DNA of 64,000 bases, from assembly GCA_947044365.1 (NCBI GenBank), contig OX345636.1, forward strand, positions 58,531,537-58,595,536, given 5' to 3'. Below are positions 12,301 to 21,271 of the stretch, piece after piece. The notes under the pieces were generated by a model, which saw nothing but the letters and a program-made list of their open reading frames with translations, had not been told where the DNA came from and made no database searches. Within the stretch, counting starts at the first letter, position 1; every line of letters starts with the position of its first letter. A program made the translations under genes and the position numbers. The stretch is from Petrosia ficiformis. Its lineage: Eukaryota; Porifera; Demospongiae; Haplosclerida; Petrosiidae.

Positions 12301-15300
12301 TACATAAGCACATGCCCAACTAGGGAGGTCTGGTGACAGGGTTCCTCAGGAAATTTTTATATTACAATCTCTGAGATCACTTTTGGTTGCATATTCAGAG
12401 TAATGTTTGACCTCAAAAGATTGCAACTTCATAATTTGTTGTGAAACTCTACTAGTAATTTATTAATAGTACAATACTATATTATTTGTAATTCAGACAT
12501 AGTAGTTACCATTCTAATAGTTAATTAAGAGCATAATATAATAAATCACCACACCTGTTTTGAATAAATAGTTGCTAGGGCAACATGTGCAAATCTATAT
12601 GCTCAGCATCCATTTATTATACTCCCTGAGTGTTTTAATGATTGTATTATTTGTATTACATGTAGTGATAAAAGTTGTAATAGTCACATGTATATAGTTT
12701 GTATTGGTTATAAAAATTGTATTACTTGTATTTAGGGCTGGGACAAAGGTGGGAAAACAGCCTTTAAAGCTTCGTCAGCAAAAATGAACGAAAGTTCAAA
12801 GGTTCACACGTGTTTTTATCAATGTTGGTCTTACCTTGATTGGCTATAGAAAGCCTCCAAAACAAGGTTATTGGTTTATAATGAGAACTAGTGTGGTTCC
12901 TGTCAGTGTTTCTATCAAGATTAGGCACTGCTAGACTGAGAAATAAGACAAAGCAACCAGCAACACAGCCTCAACTTTTATAGAACATGCCTACATTATT
13001 AGCCACAGGTTTGAATTGCAGAAGTGTGCATGCACAAACATTAAAGTAGGCGTGGCAGCCAAGCTTTGAAGGTAGAAGTGTAGCTTCGAATGCACAACAA
13101 AGGAACGAAGGTTGAACCTTCATTCCCAGCCCTACTTGTATTACTTGTATTACTTGTATTACTTGTATTACTTGTATTACTTGTGTTACTTGTATTACTT
13201 GTATTACTTGTATTACTTGTATTACTTGTATTACTTGTATTAGTAGTATTACTTGTATTACTTGTATTACTTGTATTACTTGTGTTACTTGTATTACTTG
13301 TATTACTTGTATTAGTTGTATTACTTGTATTACTTGTATTACTTGTATTACTTGTATTATTTGTATTAGTTGTATTAGTTGTATTAGTAGTATTACTTGT
13401 ATTACTTGTATTACTCGTATTACTTGTATCACTTGTATTACTTGTATTACTTGTATTACTTGTATTAGTTGTATCAGGAGCCCAGAATGATGTTGACGAG
13501 AAAGCGAAAGAGTAGGAGCGGCAGACGACCACGCATTTAATTAAATTGGTCAAACTATCTGTCTGTCCATCTGTTACTATTTTTAGAATCCACGTGTATC
13601 CAGACCTTCGTTGAAAACGAACTGCTACTAACTACATTGACTTAGTTTCCTCTAAAACAAAGAAAATAATTTGGCAATAATTTGGCTGTGTAGACCTGTG
13701 AAGACGTTGCTAGTGAAGCCATTGACAGAGTAGCAGAAATAATGTCAAACACTCTTGATTAGGACTAAACAATTCTTTCTCGGCTTCTCCAAAGCATGCT
13801 CTCGCTGTCCTGATAGTAGGTGACTCCATTTCTGCCTCCAGACATGTTCGTATACTAACTAACCTTGGAGATCTTCGAGGTGTTGACGCCATATTTAACA
13901 AAGGCGTGGATTCTACAAATAGTAACAGGTGGTCAGACAGATACATGTAGTTTGAGCAATGTAATTAAATGCATGGTCATCTACCACTCCTACTCTTCTG
14001 CTTTCTGGTAAGTTTTTGGCTCTTGTTTGTATTAGTTGTATCCAAAGGATGGGGTGATTAACACTTCCTCATTTTTGGAGGGTAGAGCTGTGTGCACTCA
14101 TAGGTGAAAAAAACCTAACCCTAGCGGGGCTTAAACCTGCAACCTTTCGATTGCAGGCCAGCACTTTAGCTAGCAGGCCTCTAGTACCCCCCTATTAGTT
14201 GTGTTATACATGTAGTTGTGTTGATATGAGGGTTGTATTATAATGCACATTTCAATGAACACTATTTTTTCCATTGCAGATGATATCAAAAGCGATATTT
14301 CTGAGCAAGATGAACCAAATGTGAAGAAGCCAGATGAAACAATACCAGGTACTAAATGTAGTGTCTTTATAAAACAAATAGTACAGTATGACCGAGTAGC
14401 ATCATGAGTACATGTATCTCTTTCTGTATTTTAACTTAATGTGATGTGTTATAAACTCTACTATTAATATTACTATTAGTAGAATGCTATATTTGTAATT
14501 AAGATATAATTAGCTACCACTCTTCTTAATAGTTCCTATACATAGAACTATTGTATTGCTTATAATTATATTATCAATACATGTATTGAGAATGTCTATA
14601 GACACATTGAAATTTCAAACTCACTGTAGTGTGACTTGGCCATGGAAAGTATAGTATAATGAATATCTGTTATTAGTTTCAATTATCATAGGTTATTGGT
14701 AGAATATAATTATTTTGTAATAAGTAGATGATGTCAACTTTCATACCTTAAGTCTACCTTTTATTACATGTACTAATTTTAGCAAATTTAGCAACTAAAA
14801 TTATTACGTGCTAAAAATATATTTTGTGATTAGGCAAATTAGGTGTGGCTCAGAAATTCACTAAAATCATGCAATGCCATGATAAACACAAGCATTTAAA
14901 AATCGCTTAATTTAGTGGATGCAATTAATAGTAGGCTTCAGGTAGTTAGTGAAAATTAACATCACCATAGTTACATGTATGTAAACAATGTGAGTACTCC
15001 AACAACATTAAATTCACTTGTGTCAACTGCATTGAAAAGCCACTTGTATCAATAGCATTGAATATATCAATAGCTGTATCAATAACATTTAAAAGCCAAT
15101 TGTATGAACAGCATTGAAAAGCCACTGTGTCAACATCATTGTTGTGTCTTTTTCTTACTCATATCTACTCCTTCTACTATAACACTTACATCATGTAGTG
15201 CTACAGTTCATCTAATGATATTCATAAACATGATCTTCCACTACTATGTCCTGATTCATTTCAGTATACCAAACACAATGTTTTAATAGTGTTCATCCAT

Positions 15301-16979
15301 CTAATGATATGCATAAACATGATCTTTCACTGCAATGGGAGTGAATGCCTGTCTATACTATATCAGTGTTTCCCCTTGGGTAAAAGATTAAATGTGAAGG
15401 AGTGCATCAGTGTTACATGACGTCAACAGTGCCATAAAACAGTTTTTTTTTTTCAGCATAAACTTTAAAATGAAAGGGTGGGGGGCACCATGGTACCACC
15501 TTTTGGGGAAACACTGCTACCTGTATAGTTATATAAAGTATATAATATTATTTTTTTTATATCAAAGATAATCAAACATATGGAGATCAAGTCAGTTCCT
15601 TCAGACAACAATTTAAAGAGTCACAACAGACAGAGACAGCTGGAAGAAGTCCAGTCAAAACACAACAGCAACTTAGTATAATGAGCATTAGAGTAGAAGA
15701 ACAGCAGCAAGCAATGGAAGACACTAATACAAAGAAACAAGAGATGGAGCAAGCAATTCAAGAAATTAATATAATGAAAGAAGAGATGAAGCAAGCTATT
15801 CAGGATGCTGGTATGAAAAATCAAGAGTTGGATAAAATGATTCAAGAAGCTAAACAAGAGAAAGAGCAAGCGATTCAACAAACTAATATAAAGAAACAAG
15901 AAATGGTGCAAGTTATTCAGGACACCATTGTGAAGCAACAAGAGATGGAACAAACAATTGAAGATGCAGGTATGAAGAAACAAGAGTTGGAGCAAGCAAT
16001 TCATGAAACTAATATGAAGAAACATGAAATGGAGGAAACAATTCAAGAAGCTAATCGTAGAGTGGAAATGATACAGCAGATTAATGATACTACCCAACAA
16101 CAACTACAGCAACTCACACATGTTTTGCAACAACACATACAGGAAAGTACACAAAGGATTTCAGAACTAGAGGAACAATTAAAACAAGAGAATACTAGTG
16201 TTCAATCACATGATAAAATTCATTGGGTGATTGAAAGAGATGAGGTCCAAGTTACACAAGAGATTCTTGGAAGAGGAGGATGGGGTGAAGTGAAGGTTGG
16301 TGTGTTCAGGGGAACTAGAGTTGCAGTCAAGTGTCTTTACCAGGTTATCCTCTCAGAGTATAATCTCACTCTCTTCTCTAGAGAGATGGATATTGCATCT
16401 CGTGTACGTCATCCTAACCTCCTGCAATTTATAGGAGCCACTACAGTTGGTAATCCTTTGATACTAACTGAGCTTATGCCTACTAGCCTTCGTAAAGAAC
16501 TGGAGAAGAGTCCATTAACACGTCCCCAAATTATTAGCATTAGTAATGATGTAGCATCAGCACTCAACTATCTTCACTTGTGGAAACCACAGCCAATCCT
16601 TCATCGAGATGTTAGTAGTGCCAATGTCCTCTTAGAGGCTTCAGGTAGTGGACGATGGAAAGGGAAGCTTTCTGATTATGGATCTGCTAATCTTCTTCAT
16701 CAAATTCGTACTGTGGCTCCTGGCAGTCCTTCATATGCTGCTCCTGAAGCCATTTCCCCTCAACTTCATTCTCCTGCAATGGACATCTATAGCTTTGGTG
16801 TTCTCTTTATGGAAATGGCAATTCGTCGTCTACCGTCTGCAAATATTGAAGAAAGAGAGGCACAGATTCAAAGTGTTCAGTGGCCTACATTTAAGATTTT
16901 AATACAGAAATGTGTTACACGGGATCAACAGTCTCGTCCAACAATAGAACAAGTGCTAGTAGATCTTGGCAACATGTAA
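6272..16979 (+). CDS. Ankyrin / coiled-coil / TKL protein kinase gene (3' part)
   Basis: Five exons join in one frame: 6272-6346, 7796-7832, 12113-12160, 14280-14348 and 15568-16979. The last four junctions are GT-AG and the three after 7832 are all phase 1, so each joining codon becomes Asp. The order is an ankyrin half-repeat, a short charged linker made partly of a duplicated exon, a long Gln/Glu-rich coiled coil and a C-terminal kinase domain. This order resembles metazoan TKL-type kinases with ankyrin repeats. The coiled coil probably drives oligomerisation and activation, which is inference. Earlier ankyrin exons and the start codon were not found. The stop is TAA at 16977-16979. The introns are large because of repeats, including a 2.6-kb satellite and a hAT MITE. 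No substrate can be inferred. Confidence 0.8.
6410..6589. mobile_element. MITE with TCAGGGTTTCATTTAGA ends
   Basis: A 180-bp element ends in inverted copies of TCAGG(G/T)TTTCATTTAGA, about 17 bp with one mismatch. It contains a run of 13 C. Another left end with the same motif is at 44358. No clear target duplication is visible. Confidence 0.7.
6590..6800 (+). repeat. Dispersed repeat family A, copy 2
   Basis: It abuts the MITE at 6410-6589. Blocks shared with 46386-46560 and 50000-50215 are CAGAGTTTTTGAT, GGGCCAAATTGGCT, TTAGTGTGTG and GTTAATGCTGTTAGTGACAA. All copies lack coding potential. Confidence 0.75.
6835..7604. mobile_element. TIR element with CCCGTATGGGTATA ends
   Basis: The left end CCCGTATGGGTATACATTTT and the inverted right end (AATTTATACCCATACGG) match over about 25 bp and remain similar for about 40 bp, continuing through TCGAGG and T-rich sequence. 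The interior carries a family B copy (7080-7420). No transposase is seen, so this is a non-autonomous element in an intron of the kinase gene. Confidence 0.6.
7796..7832 (+). CDS. Linker exon 2 of the kinase gene
   Basis: The acceptor CCTTTTAG and donor GTAAGT flank 37 nt coding [12 protein letters not shown] plus one base. The phase (0 in, 1 out) fits the neighbouring exons. It is a charged linker with no domain. Confidence 0.6.
7938..11040. mobile_element. MITE-like element whose core expanded into a satellite
   Basis: The left flank reads GGGTTGTATTAAGTACTTT. The right end, reverse complemented, reads GGGTTGTGTGAAGCACTTT. These look like terminal inverted repeats of an element rich in AAGCAC/GTGCTT. 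The hexamer array at 8382-10972 lies between them. Related unexpanded GTGCTTAAGCAC sequence is at 44860-45230. The target duplication is not clean. Confidence 0.5.
8382..10972. repeat. Hexanucleotide satellite (CTTGTG/CTTGTA)n
   Basis: About 2.6 kb of GCTTGT/ACTTGT hexamers with variants (CTTATA, CTTCTA, CTAATA, CATGTA). There is higher-order structure: a variant block near 8516 recurs near 8822 (shift ~306 bp), and a long block from ~9270 recurs from ~10285 (shift ~1015 bp), pointing to segmental amplification after the hexamer formed. Long open frames such as Leu-Val repeats arise from the period and are not genes. Confidence 0.95.
11041..12112. other. Intron; foldback arms at ~11475-11560 and ~11785-11860
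   Basis: CAACCCACATTACTTGAGTA with the following GGTGTTTAAAATGG is inverted at ~11813-11850, so the stretch between folds back as a small MITE-like unit. A further block near 11225-11300 (GTTAATTAAGGACATAATAT) recurs near 12510-12580. No coding sequence was seen. Confidence 0.5.
12113..12160 (+). CDS. Linker exon 3 of the kinase gene
   Basis: This 48-nt exon is phase 1 at both ends: CCATTTGCAG, then codons reading [15 protein letters not shown], then GTACTAAAT. Its C-terminal KKPEAVP and the following intron start match exon 4, which indicates exon duplication. Confidence 0.65.
12733..13134. mobile_element. hAT-type MITE with perfect 8-bp target duplication
   Basis: A 402-bp element begins TAGGGCTGGGA and ends TCCCAGCCCTA. 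It is flanked on both sides by CTTGTATT (12725-12732 and 13135-13142). An 8-bp duplication is diagnostic of hAT transposition. It sits at the edge of a (TTACTTGTA)n array. It has no transposase; a hAT transposase fragment lies at 63157-63999, but no link between them is shown. Confidence 0.88.
13135..13475. repeat. 9-bp tandem repeat (TTACTTGTA)n
   Basis: About 38 copies of TTACTTGTA with a few TTAGTTGTA, TTAGTAGTA and TTACTTGTG variants. Open frames on both strands are artefacts of the 9-bp period. Confidence 0.95.
13690..13950 (+). pseudogene. Coding-like orphan fragment
   Basis: Two open pieces in different frames look protein-like. The first reads [20 protein letters not shown] and ends at a stop. 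The second reads [18 protein letters not shown] and continues acidic/hydrophobic to TAG near 13950. The VGDSI motif recalls the first block of SGNH-type hydrolases, but this is a single weak cue. It is probably a broken gene or retroelement fragment in an intron of the kinase gene. Confidence 0.3.
14040..14195 (-). repeat. tRNA-derived SINE-like sequence
   Basis: On the minus strand, GCTAGCTAAAGTGCTGGCC resembles a tRNA D-arm/A box. It is followed by an anticodon-like arm with CTGCAATCGAAAGG and a T-arm-like GGTTGCAGGTTTAAGCCCCGC, then GGGTTAGG and a T run. The body continues toward 14040. It could be a degenerate tRNA pseudogene, but the attached body favours a SINE. Confidence 0.5.
14280..14348 (+). 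CDS. Linker exon 4 of the kinase gene
   Basis: This 69-nt exon is phase 1 at both ends, with acceptor TTTCCATTGCAG and donor GTACTAAAT. It codes an acidic linker ending VKKPDETIP. The end of the exon and the intron start repeat those of 12113-12160. Confidence 0.65.
15122..15285 (+). repeat. ~160-bp repeat upstream of the kinase exon
   Basis: Nearly identical to 20923-21078: CTGTGTCTTTTTCTTACTCA, GTAGTGCTACAGTTCATC and ATGATCTTCCACTACTATG. In both places it lies a few hundred bases before the large first domain exon (kinase at 15568, ROCO at 21272). Confidence 0.85.
15364..15516. mobile_element. Small MITE with CAGTGTTTCCCC ends
   Basis: A 153-bp element begins CAGTGTTTCCCC and ends GGGGAAACACTG, a perfect 12-bp inverted repeat typical of hAT-like MITEs. 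It lies 51 bp before the kinase-exon acceptor. No target duplication was identified. Confidence 0.65.
15568..16979 (+). CDS. Coiled-coil and protein-kinase exon
   Basis: One exon encodes the C-terminal ~470 residues. From ~15700 to ~16060 a repeat of about 21 residues recurs around [11 protein letters not shown], forming a coiled coil. The kinase follows: glycine loop GRGGWGEV (16267-16293), VAVK lysine (16320-16331), alpha-C region SREMDIA, catalytic [11 protein letters not shown] (HRD at 16602-16610), DYG in place of DFG (16674-16682) and APE (16740-16748). All residues needed for catalysis appear present. HRDVSSAN differs from the Ser/Thr HRDLKxxN form and from the HRDLAARN of tyrosine kinases and fits TKL-type divergence. 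The frame is open upstream of the first Met at 15681, so the exon begins at the acceptor, not at that Met. Confidence 0.88.
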
Positions 16980-18654
16980 AAATTTAGTGCAAATTTCATG
17001 AGTTTTATAATTACTCTATATTTTCCATTTTTTTGCGATTTCTAAAAGAAAATAATTAATATGTATAATCAGTGCTGTAATTCTCTTACACCATTAATAA
17101 TGAACATCCTAGAGGAAATGGTTGATGATTTTGTTCAAAAAATAATTATACAGTTTGTGATTTTATACATCAATAATTACGTATATTGCCCACAGATGTA
17201 CATTTGAAAACGAGGCTGGGTTAGTAGGGAAGGATAGTGTTACTATTTTAGTTAAGAATTGATTTAAGCATTATAATCCCTACCATACTCTCTGATATGC
17301 TTGTGCATGCATCTATGTGTTGTATGCATAGTTAAGGAAGTTGTGTCAATACAGTTGTGTAAGATCCTTTTAAAAGTAAAGAGAATAGATATCTGCATTT
17401 CAGGCATGAGAAAGTAAGCCATGAATGATGACAGCACAAGAACAGGCAGGTACCGGGGGTATTTTGAGTGCTTAGGGGCATTTAGGGTGCAATTGTGTTT
17501 GTTAGAGCACTCTCACGAGGGCTCTAAGTTACTTGGATCTATTACAGAATGTCGATTATGACATGTATGTTGAATAATAATATAAGTATTATAGAAGTTT
17601 ATATTGATTATAGGTCCTTTAATCTGCAGTCGAAGTTACGTACTTTTTCTTTATTATTTTCTGAAACTTGGCCTGTGTTTTCCCTGACTTGTTAATCCTT
17701 TCATTTTGGCATCAAGTGTTTTTCTTGTGATATCAAATGTTGGATGACTAATAGCATCTAATAATTATTGAAATTCAAGTTTGTCAATTTCTCTTAGATG
17801 GCATTGTAAAGAAGCAGTTATTTGGAACTATATTTTTCAAATTCACGACCTACAAACAGTACAGCGAAGATTGAACAGAGTCGGAGAGAGAGAGAGACGT
17901 AACATTTATATAATTATAGTTCATTCATTTACAATTAAATTTTTGATTGAAAATCGTAGTATATTTTGTTATTATTCTAGATAATACTTCTTTCAATGAC
18001 CCTACTGCACTTAAATTGTAATAGGTTATAATTTACCACACCTGAAAAGTACTATGCTTAGAACATACTACGCTTGCCTAGCTTAAACTGCTGAAGGGGG
18101 TATTAAGCTATATATATATATAATTATAATACATATAATTATATATAATTATACAGCTTAAAGCAATTGTATAATAATACTGTATATATACTATGATAAG
18201 CATTGGAATACTGAATTGTTGACACAGTGACTGACACTACTTCTTGTAGGACTGCACACAGTGCTGTAAGTGAAATAGAGAATGTACATCATCTGTAAGT
18301 GAAAGAGAATGATAATCAATACATAAATACAAAAGACTGATCTTCATTGATGTATAAATTTTAATACATTTTTGATTGCATGATTTCATAATGATATTAT
18401 ATAGTATTTCTGCAATCTACAAGAAAATATTCACACCATTCCAAAAAAACAAAAAAAAAACAATGAAAACAAGAATAATAAAAAACATTTTCAATAAAAG
18501 TGAAAGAAGATGTAGGGATGTCAAAACCCAAAAAGCAGGCAAACAAGGTTAGGAAGCTAACATAGGACCCAAAATTAAACAAACCACTTCCATAAAAAAT
18601 CCATACAACCCTACATAAATAGTATTTTGTTTTATAGCGGTGTAAGTACTTATG
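16980..18654. other. Intergenic, repeats only
   Basis: No gene recognised. A fragment of dispersed family C lies at ~17340-17460 (AAGATCCTTTTAAAAGTAAAGA, CATTTCAGGCATGA). A CTTGCCTAGCTTAAAC block near 18068 is the inverse of the palindrome at 37.8 and 38.8 kb. Family D occupies ~18180-18640. Confidence 0.5.
18180..18640. repeat. Dispersed family D, copy 1
   Basis: It matches 56940-57390: CACTACTTCTTGT, GTGCTGTAAGTGAAAT, CATCTGTAAGTGAAA, AATGATAATCAAT and AGCGGTGTAAGTACTTATG. The inner part (ACCCAAAATTAAACAAACCA) is in the opposite orientation at 57240-57320, so the unit is a foldback that has flipped or recombined. Confidence 0.6.
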
Positions 18655-18837
18655 TCTCTACAAACGTGTCTTGGGAAGCGCTAAAATTTATTTGCATCGT
18701 TAACCCCACACACAAAATTTTTAGAGTACTAGATATGCATGATGAGAAAACTGATAAAGAGACTGAGACACATTCCAGAAAGCTTGACCTAACTGAGTAG
18801 TGAGACATTCGTCTATGAAATCCCCTTCCTCGACCTG

Positions 18838-18885
18838 GCTCCAGTAGCTCAGATAATAGAGCATCTGACTAGAAATAGTTCTTAT
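18838..18885 (+). repeat. tRNA 5'-half-like fragment (copy A)
   Basis: TAGCTCAGATAATAGAGCAT with the following CTGACTAGAAAT matches a tRNA D arm (A box) and the start of an anticodon arm. The 3' half is absent. Copy B (24787-24835) reads TAGCTCAGATGATAGAGCAT. It is a pseudogene or SINE head, not a functional tRNA. Confidence 0.5.
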
Positions 18886-19048
18886 ATATATAATTATAAT
18901 ATTATATATATAAATTATATATATATACTTTTATAATTGTAGTTATAATAGCAGGTGCCTTTTATATTTTTATATAAGAGCAGCTGCTTTTATATCCCTG
19001 GTGACCTGGTCTACTTGATAATAATTTAATTTTTATTTCATTTATTAT

Positions 19049-20007
19049 GCTCCATCAAGACTACATATGTGGAAATACATAGCTGCTCTATATAGTACAT
19101 CTCTGGACCTAATGACTACACATGTGAGTGTATACTCCTCCTATAGAAGTGAAAGCTTTTTTCTTCATTATATTATGTGCATGAACAAAAAGTTATTAAA
19201 TCGGATGTAGAGAGTTCAGACCAGGACACTAATGATTACAAAATGATGCAGAAGGACTTTACAGATGTGTCAAATATTGTAAGACTAATATTATGCTCAA
19301 GTATTTTCATGCAGTTAATGAAGCTTTTTAAATGTTGTCATGTCATACTGCCCCATATTGATTACAGGAACCTTCAGTGAAGAAACGAAAACAAGAAGAC
19401 TTAACCAGCAGCTATTTATCAGCTATTGAGGATGCCGGACATTCTCTGATAATTCTAAGATTTATTACAGTATGTAACCGATTACAGGAACATTCAATGA
19501 GGGAAGAATCATCTGTGATAACTGTTAAAAGATCAACCCTAATTCTCACAAAAAGAGTACAAGATCTAGAGCCCCCACTCATAAGACCTTTTGAACTCCC
19601 ACAAAATTTTCTACAGGCCATTACCATAGCCTTAATCGAATAAGAAGCTCACTGTAAAGTCTAGAGCAAAATTAATTACTACCATATCCCAGGCAGTGTA
19701 CAGTGGTTATACCATACAAGATATACTTACAACCTACCCTGCAATCAAGTACCCTGATGAAGTAAGTACTGTATGGTACATTTACATACTTATGCATGTC
19801 AAACAATTAATGTTTTGGTCATACAACATCTGTATTCTATATTTCCACATTTAGGTGATCCGCCAATTCAATACAGTAATGCAGAGAAATGTGGCCACAG
19901 AGTTTATAGAGCTTTGGAATGTCCTTGTTCCAAAAGTGTTATTACTAGCTGCAGATGATGAAGCGATTGCAACAAAGACTTTCTTGGACACATATTTACA
20001 TCATTAG
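19049..20007 (+). pseudogene. Broken multi-exon gene, copy A
   Basis: Unrecognised family. Exon pieces: ~19049-19112 (LHMWKYIAALYSTS), one ending at 19278 (VIKSDVESSDQDTND), 19368-19469 (KKRKQEDLTSSYLSAIED), 19488-19761 and 19855-20007 (to TAG). Exon 19488-19761 is 274 nt: an extra base near 19631 shifts frame after RPFELPQNF and puts a TAA in frame. Beyond the shift, KSRAKLITTISQAVYSGYT reads on in another frame to a good GTAAGT, and the last exon (VIRQFNTVMQRNVATEF) is fully open. The copy looks recently broken. Confidence 0.6.
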
Positions 20008-20125
20008 GTGTCAGATGATATGTTGTATAATCATTTGTGGAAATAATGTGCTGTAGATCATTCACATTCTGGAAGTGCTTGTTATCTTTTACATGAAACT
20101 CTTCCCTTTCTCTCTTTGTAGATTA

Positions 20126-20636
20126 AGTCACTTAGTGTGTCTGTTCTGCTTCAGATGTTTGAATTGAGCCACACTACAACGCTAGCGCTCGAGCGCTCGG
20201 TCAATTAATGGGCGTGGCGCGTATAGAACGCGCGCTCGAGCTGCAGAAAGAAAGCTGCTTGTAACTGCTGTAGAAACTGGAAATAATAGCTAGCTATTCT
20301 ACGGTGACTACCTGAAATATATTCACAAAGTTCTACAAGGTCCTTTAAAAGGTAAAGAGAGTACTATAATAGGCTGTTGTGTTTCAGGCATGACAAAGTC
20401 AGCCGAGATTACTGAATGCTGGACACCAAGCAACATGATAACTTTTTCCTTTACATATCTTGTTATGGCTTCGTTTGAAATCCAAATCTTTATGAAGTGG
20501 CTTTCTAGTATTGGAATCCACGTTTTATGTTGATTTCACTTTCTTTACACTTATTTTCATGTTGCAATACTTTTGAAGTCTACTGTAGTGTGGCTCAATT
20601 CAAACATCTGAAGCAGAACAGACACACTAAGTGACT
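20126..20636. mobile_element. 511-bp Tc1/mariner-like MITE, 53-bp perfect TIRs
   Basis: The left arm 20126-20178 starts AGTCACTTAGTGTG and runs through GCTTCAGATGTTTGAATTG. It is perfectly inverted at 20584-20636. TA flanks both sides (20124-20125, 20637-20638), the mariner/Tc1 target duplication. The interior carries family C sequence (~20195-20450). No transposase. Absent from the paralogous site in copy B, and perfect arms, together suggest a young insertion. Confidence 0.85.
20195..20450 (+). repeat. Dispersed family C, copy inside the MITE
   Basis: It shares GTCAATTAATGGGYGTGGCG, GAACGCGCGCTCGAGCT, AGAAAGAAAGCTGC, GTTCTACAAGGTCCTTT and TTACTGAATGCTGGACACCA with 27940-28210. Weaker copies are at 30640-30960 (inverted) and 34205-34400. 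Confidence 0.75.
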
Positions 20637-20922
20637 TACAAGTGTATCTGGAGGTAAAGCAATATTAACATGATCTACATAAATAACTATACAGGGAAAG
20701 GATTTGAAATAATGCATAACAAGTATATCGAAATATTATCTGGAAACAATGGGGTCTTTTGCACCATGTCAGAACAATAATTTATGATAAAGAATTATTT
20801 ATCACATCATAACTTTTAATCTGTCACAAAAAAACTGCTGCAAAAGTGGGTGAGTGAAATGTCTCATCCACCATCAACCATGATAATTCATTTGCGAAGG
20901 TATGTACATAATTATTGTATTA

Positions 20923-21078
20923 ACATCATTGCTGTGTCTTTTTCTTACTCATATCTACTCCCTCTACTATAGCATGTACAGCGTGTAGTGCTACAGTTCA
21001 TCTAATAATAGTCATAAACATGATCTTCCACTACTATGTCCTGATTCATTTCAGTATACCAAACATAATGTTTTAATG
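20923..21078 (+). repeat. ~160-bp repeat upstream of the ROCO exon
   Basis: Partner of 15122-15285. It ends with CAGTATACCAAACATAATGT, about 195 bp before the ROCO acceptor. Confidence 0.85.
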
Positions 21079-21271
21079 TTGTGTATAGTAGTAGAATGTA
21101 GTAGTGGTTGATATACATGTAGTAGGTGTGCTTATTTTAATATTCAAATTACTAAACAATCATGATTATATTACTAATAATTTTGTACATGAAGTCAATA
21201 TCTGATTCATTGATATCTCATGTTTTAAGTTGGAATTCAATAATGAAACATTCTTCTCTCTCAATCCCTAG

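Larger units (their letters stand above)
18655..20905 (+). repeat. Segmental duplication, copy A
   Basis: It is collinear with 24625-27395: ACGTGTCTTGGGAAGCGCT, a tRNA-like fragment, the same broken exons, ATGTGGCCACAGAGTTTATA, and at the far end TCTGGAAACAATGGGGTCTT. Copy A has a 511-bp TIR element at 20126-20636. Copy B instead has a ~600-bp hairpin/family-B insertion. Confidence 0.85.

Noticed and set aside
13041..13553. Open frames of Asn-Thr-Ser and Val-Leu-Leu repeats
   Set aside because: Artefact of the 9-bp tandem repeat.
15621..16103. 160-codon minus-strand ORF opposite the coiled coil
   Set aside because: Shadow of the repetitive coiled-coil coding strand; Leu/His/Phe-rich mirror.
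19470..19487. An 18-nt intron in pseudogene copy A
   Set aside because: The matching region of copy B is much longer and differs, so this is more likely a deletion scar than a functional intron.
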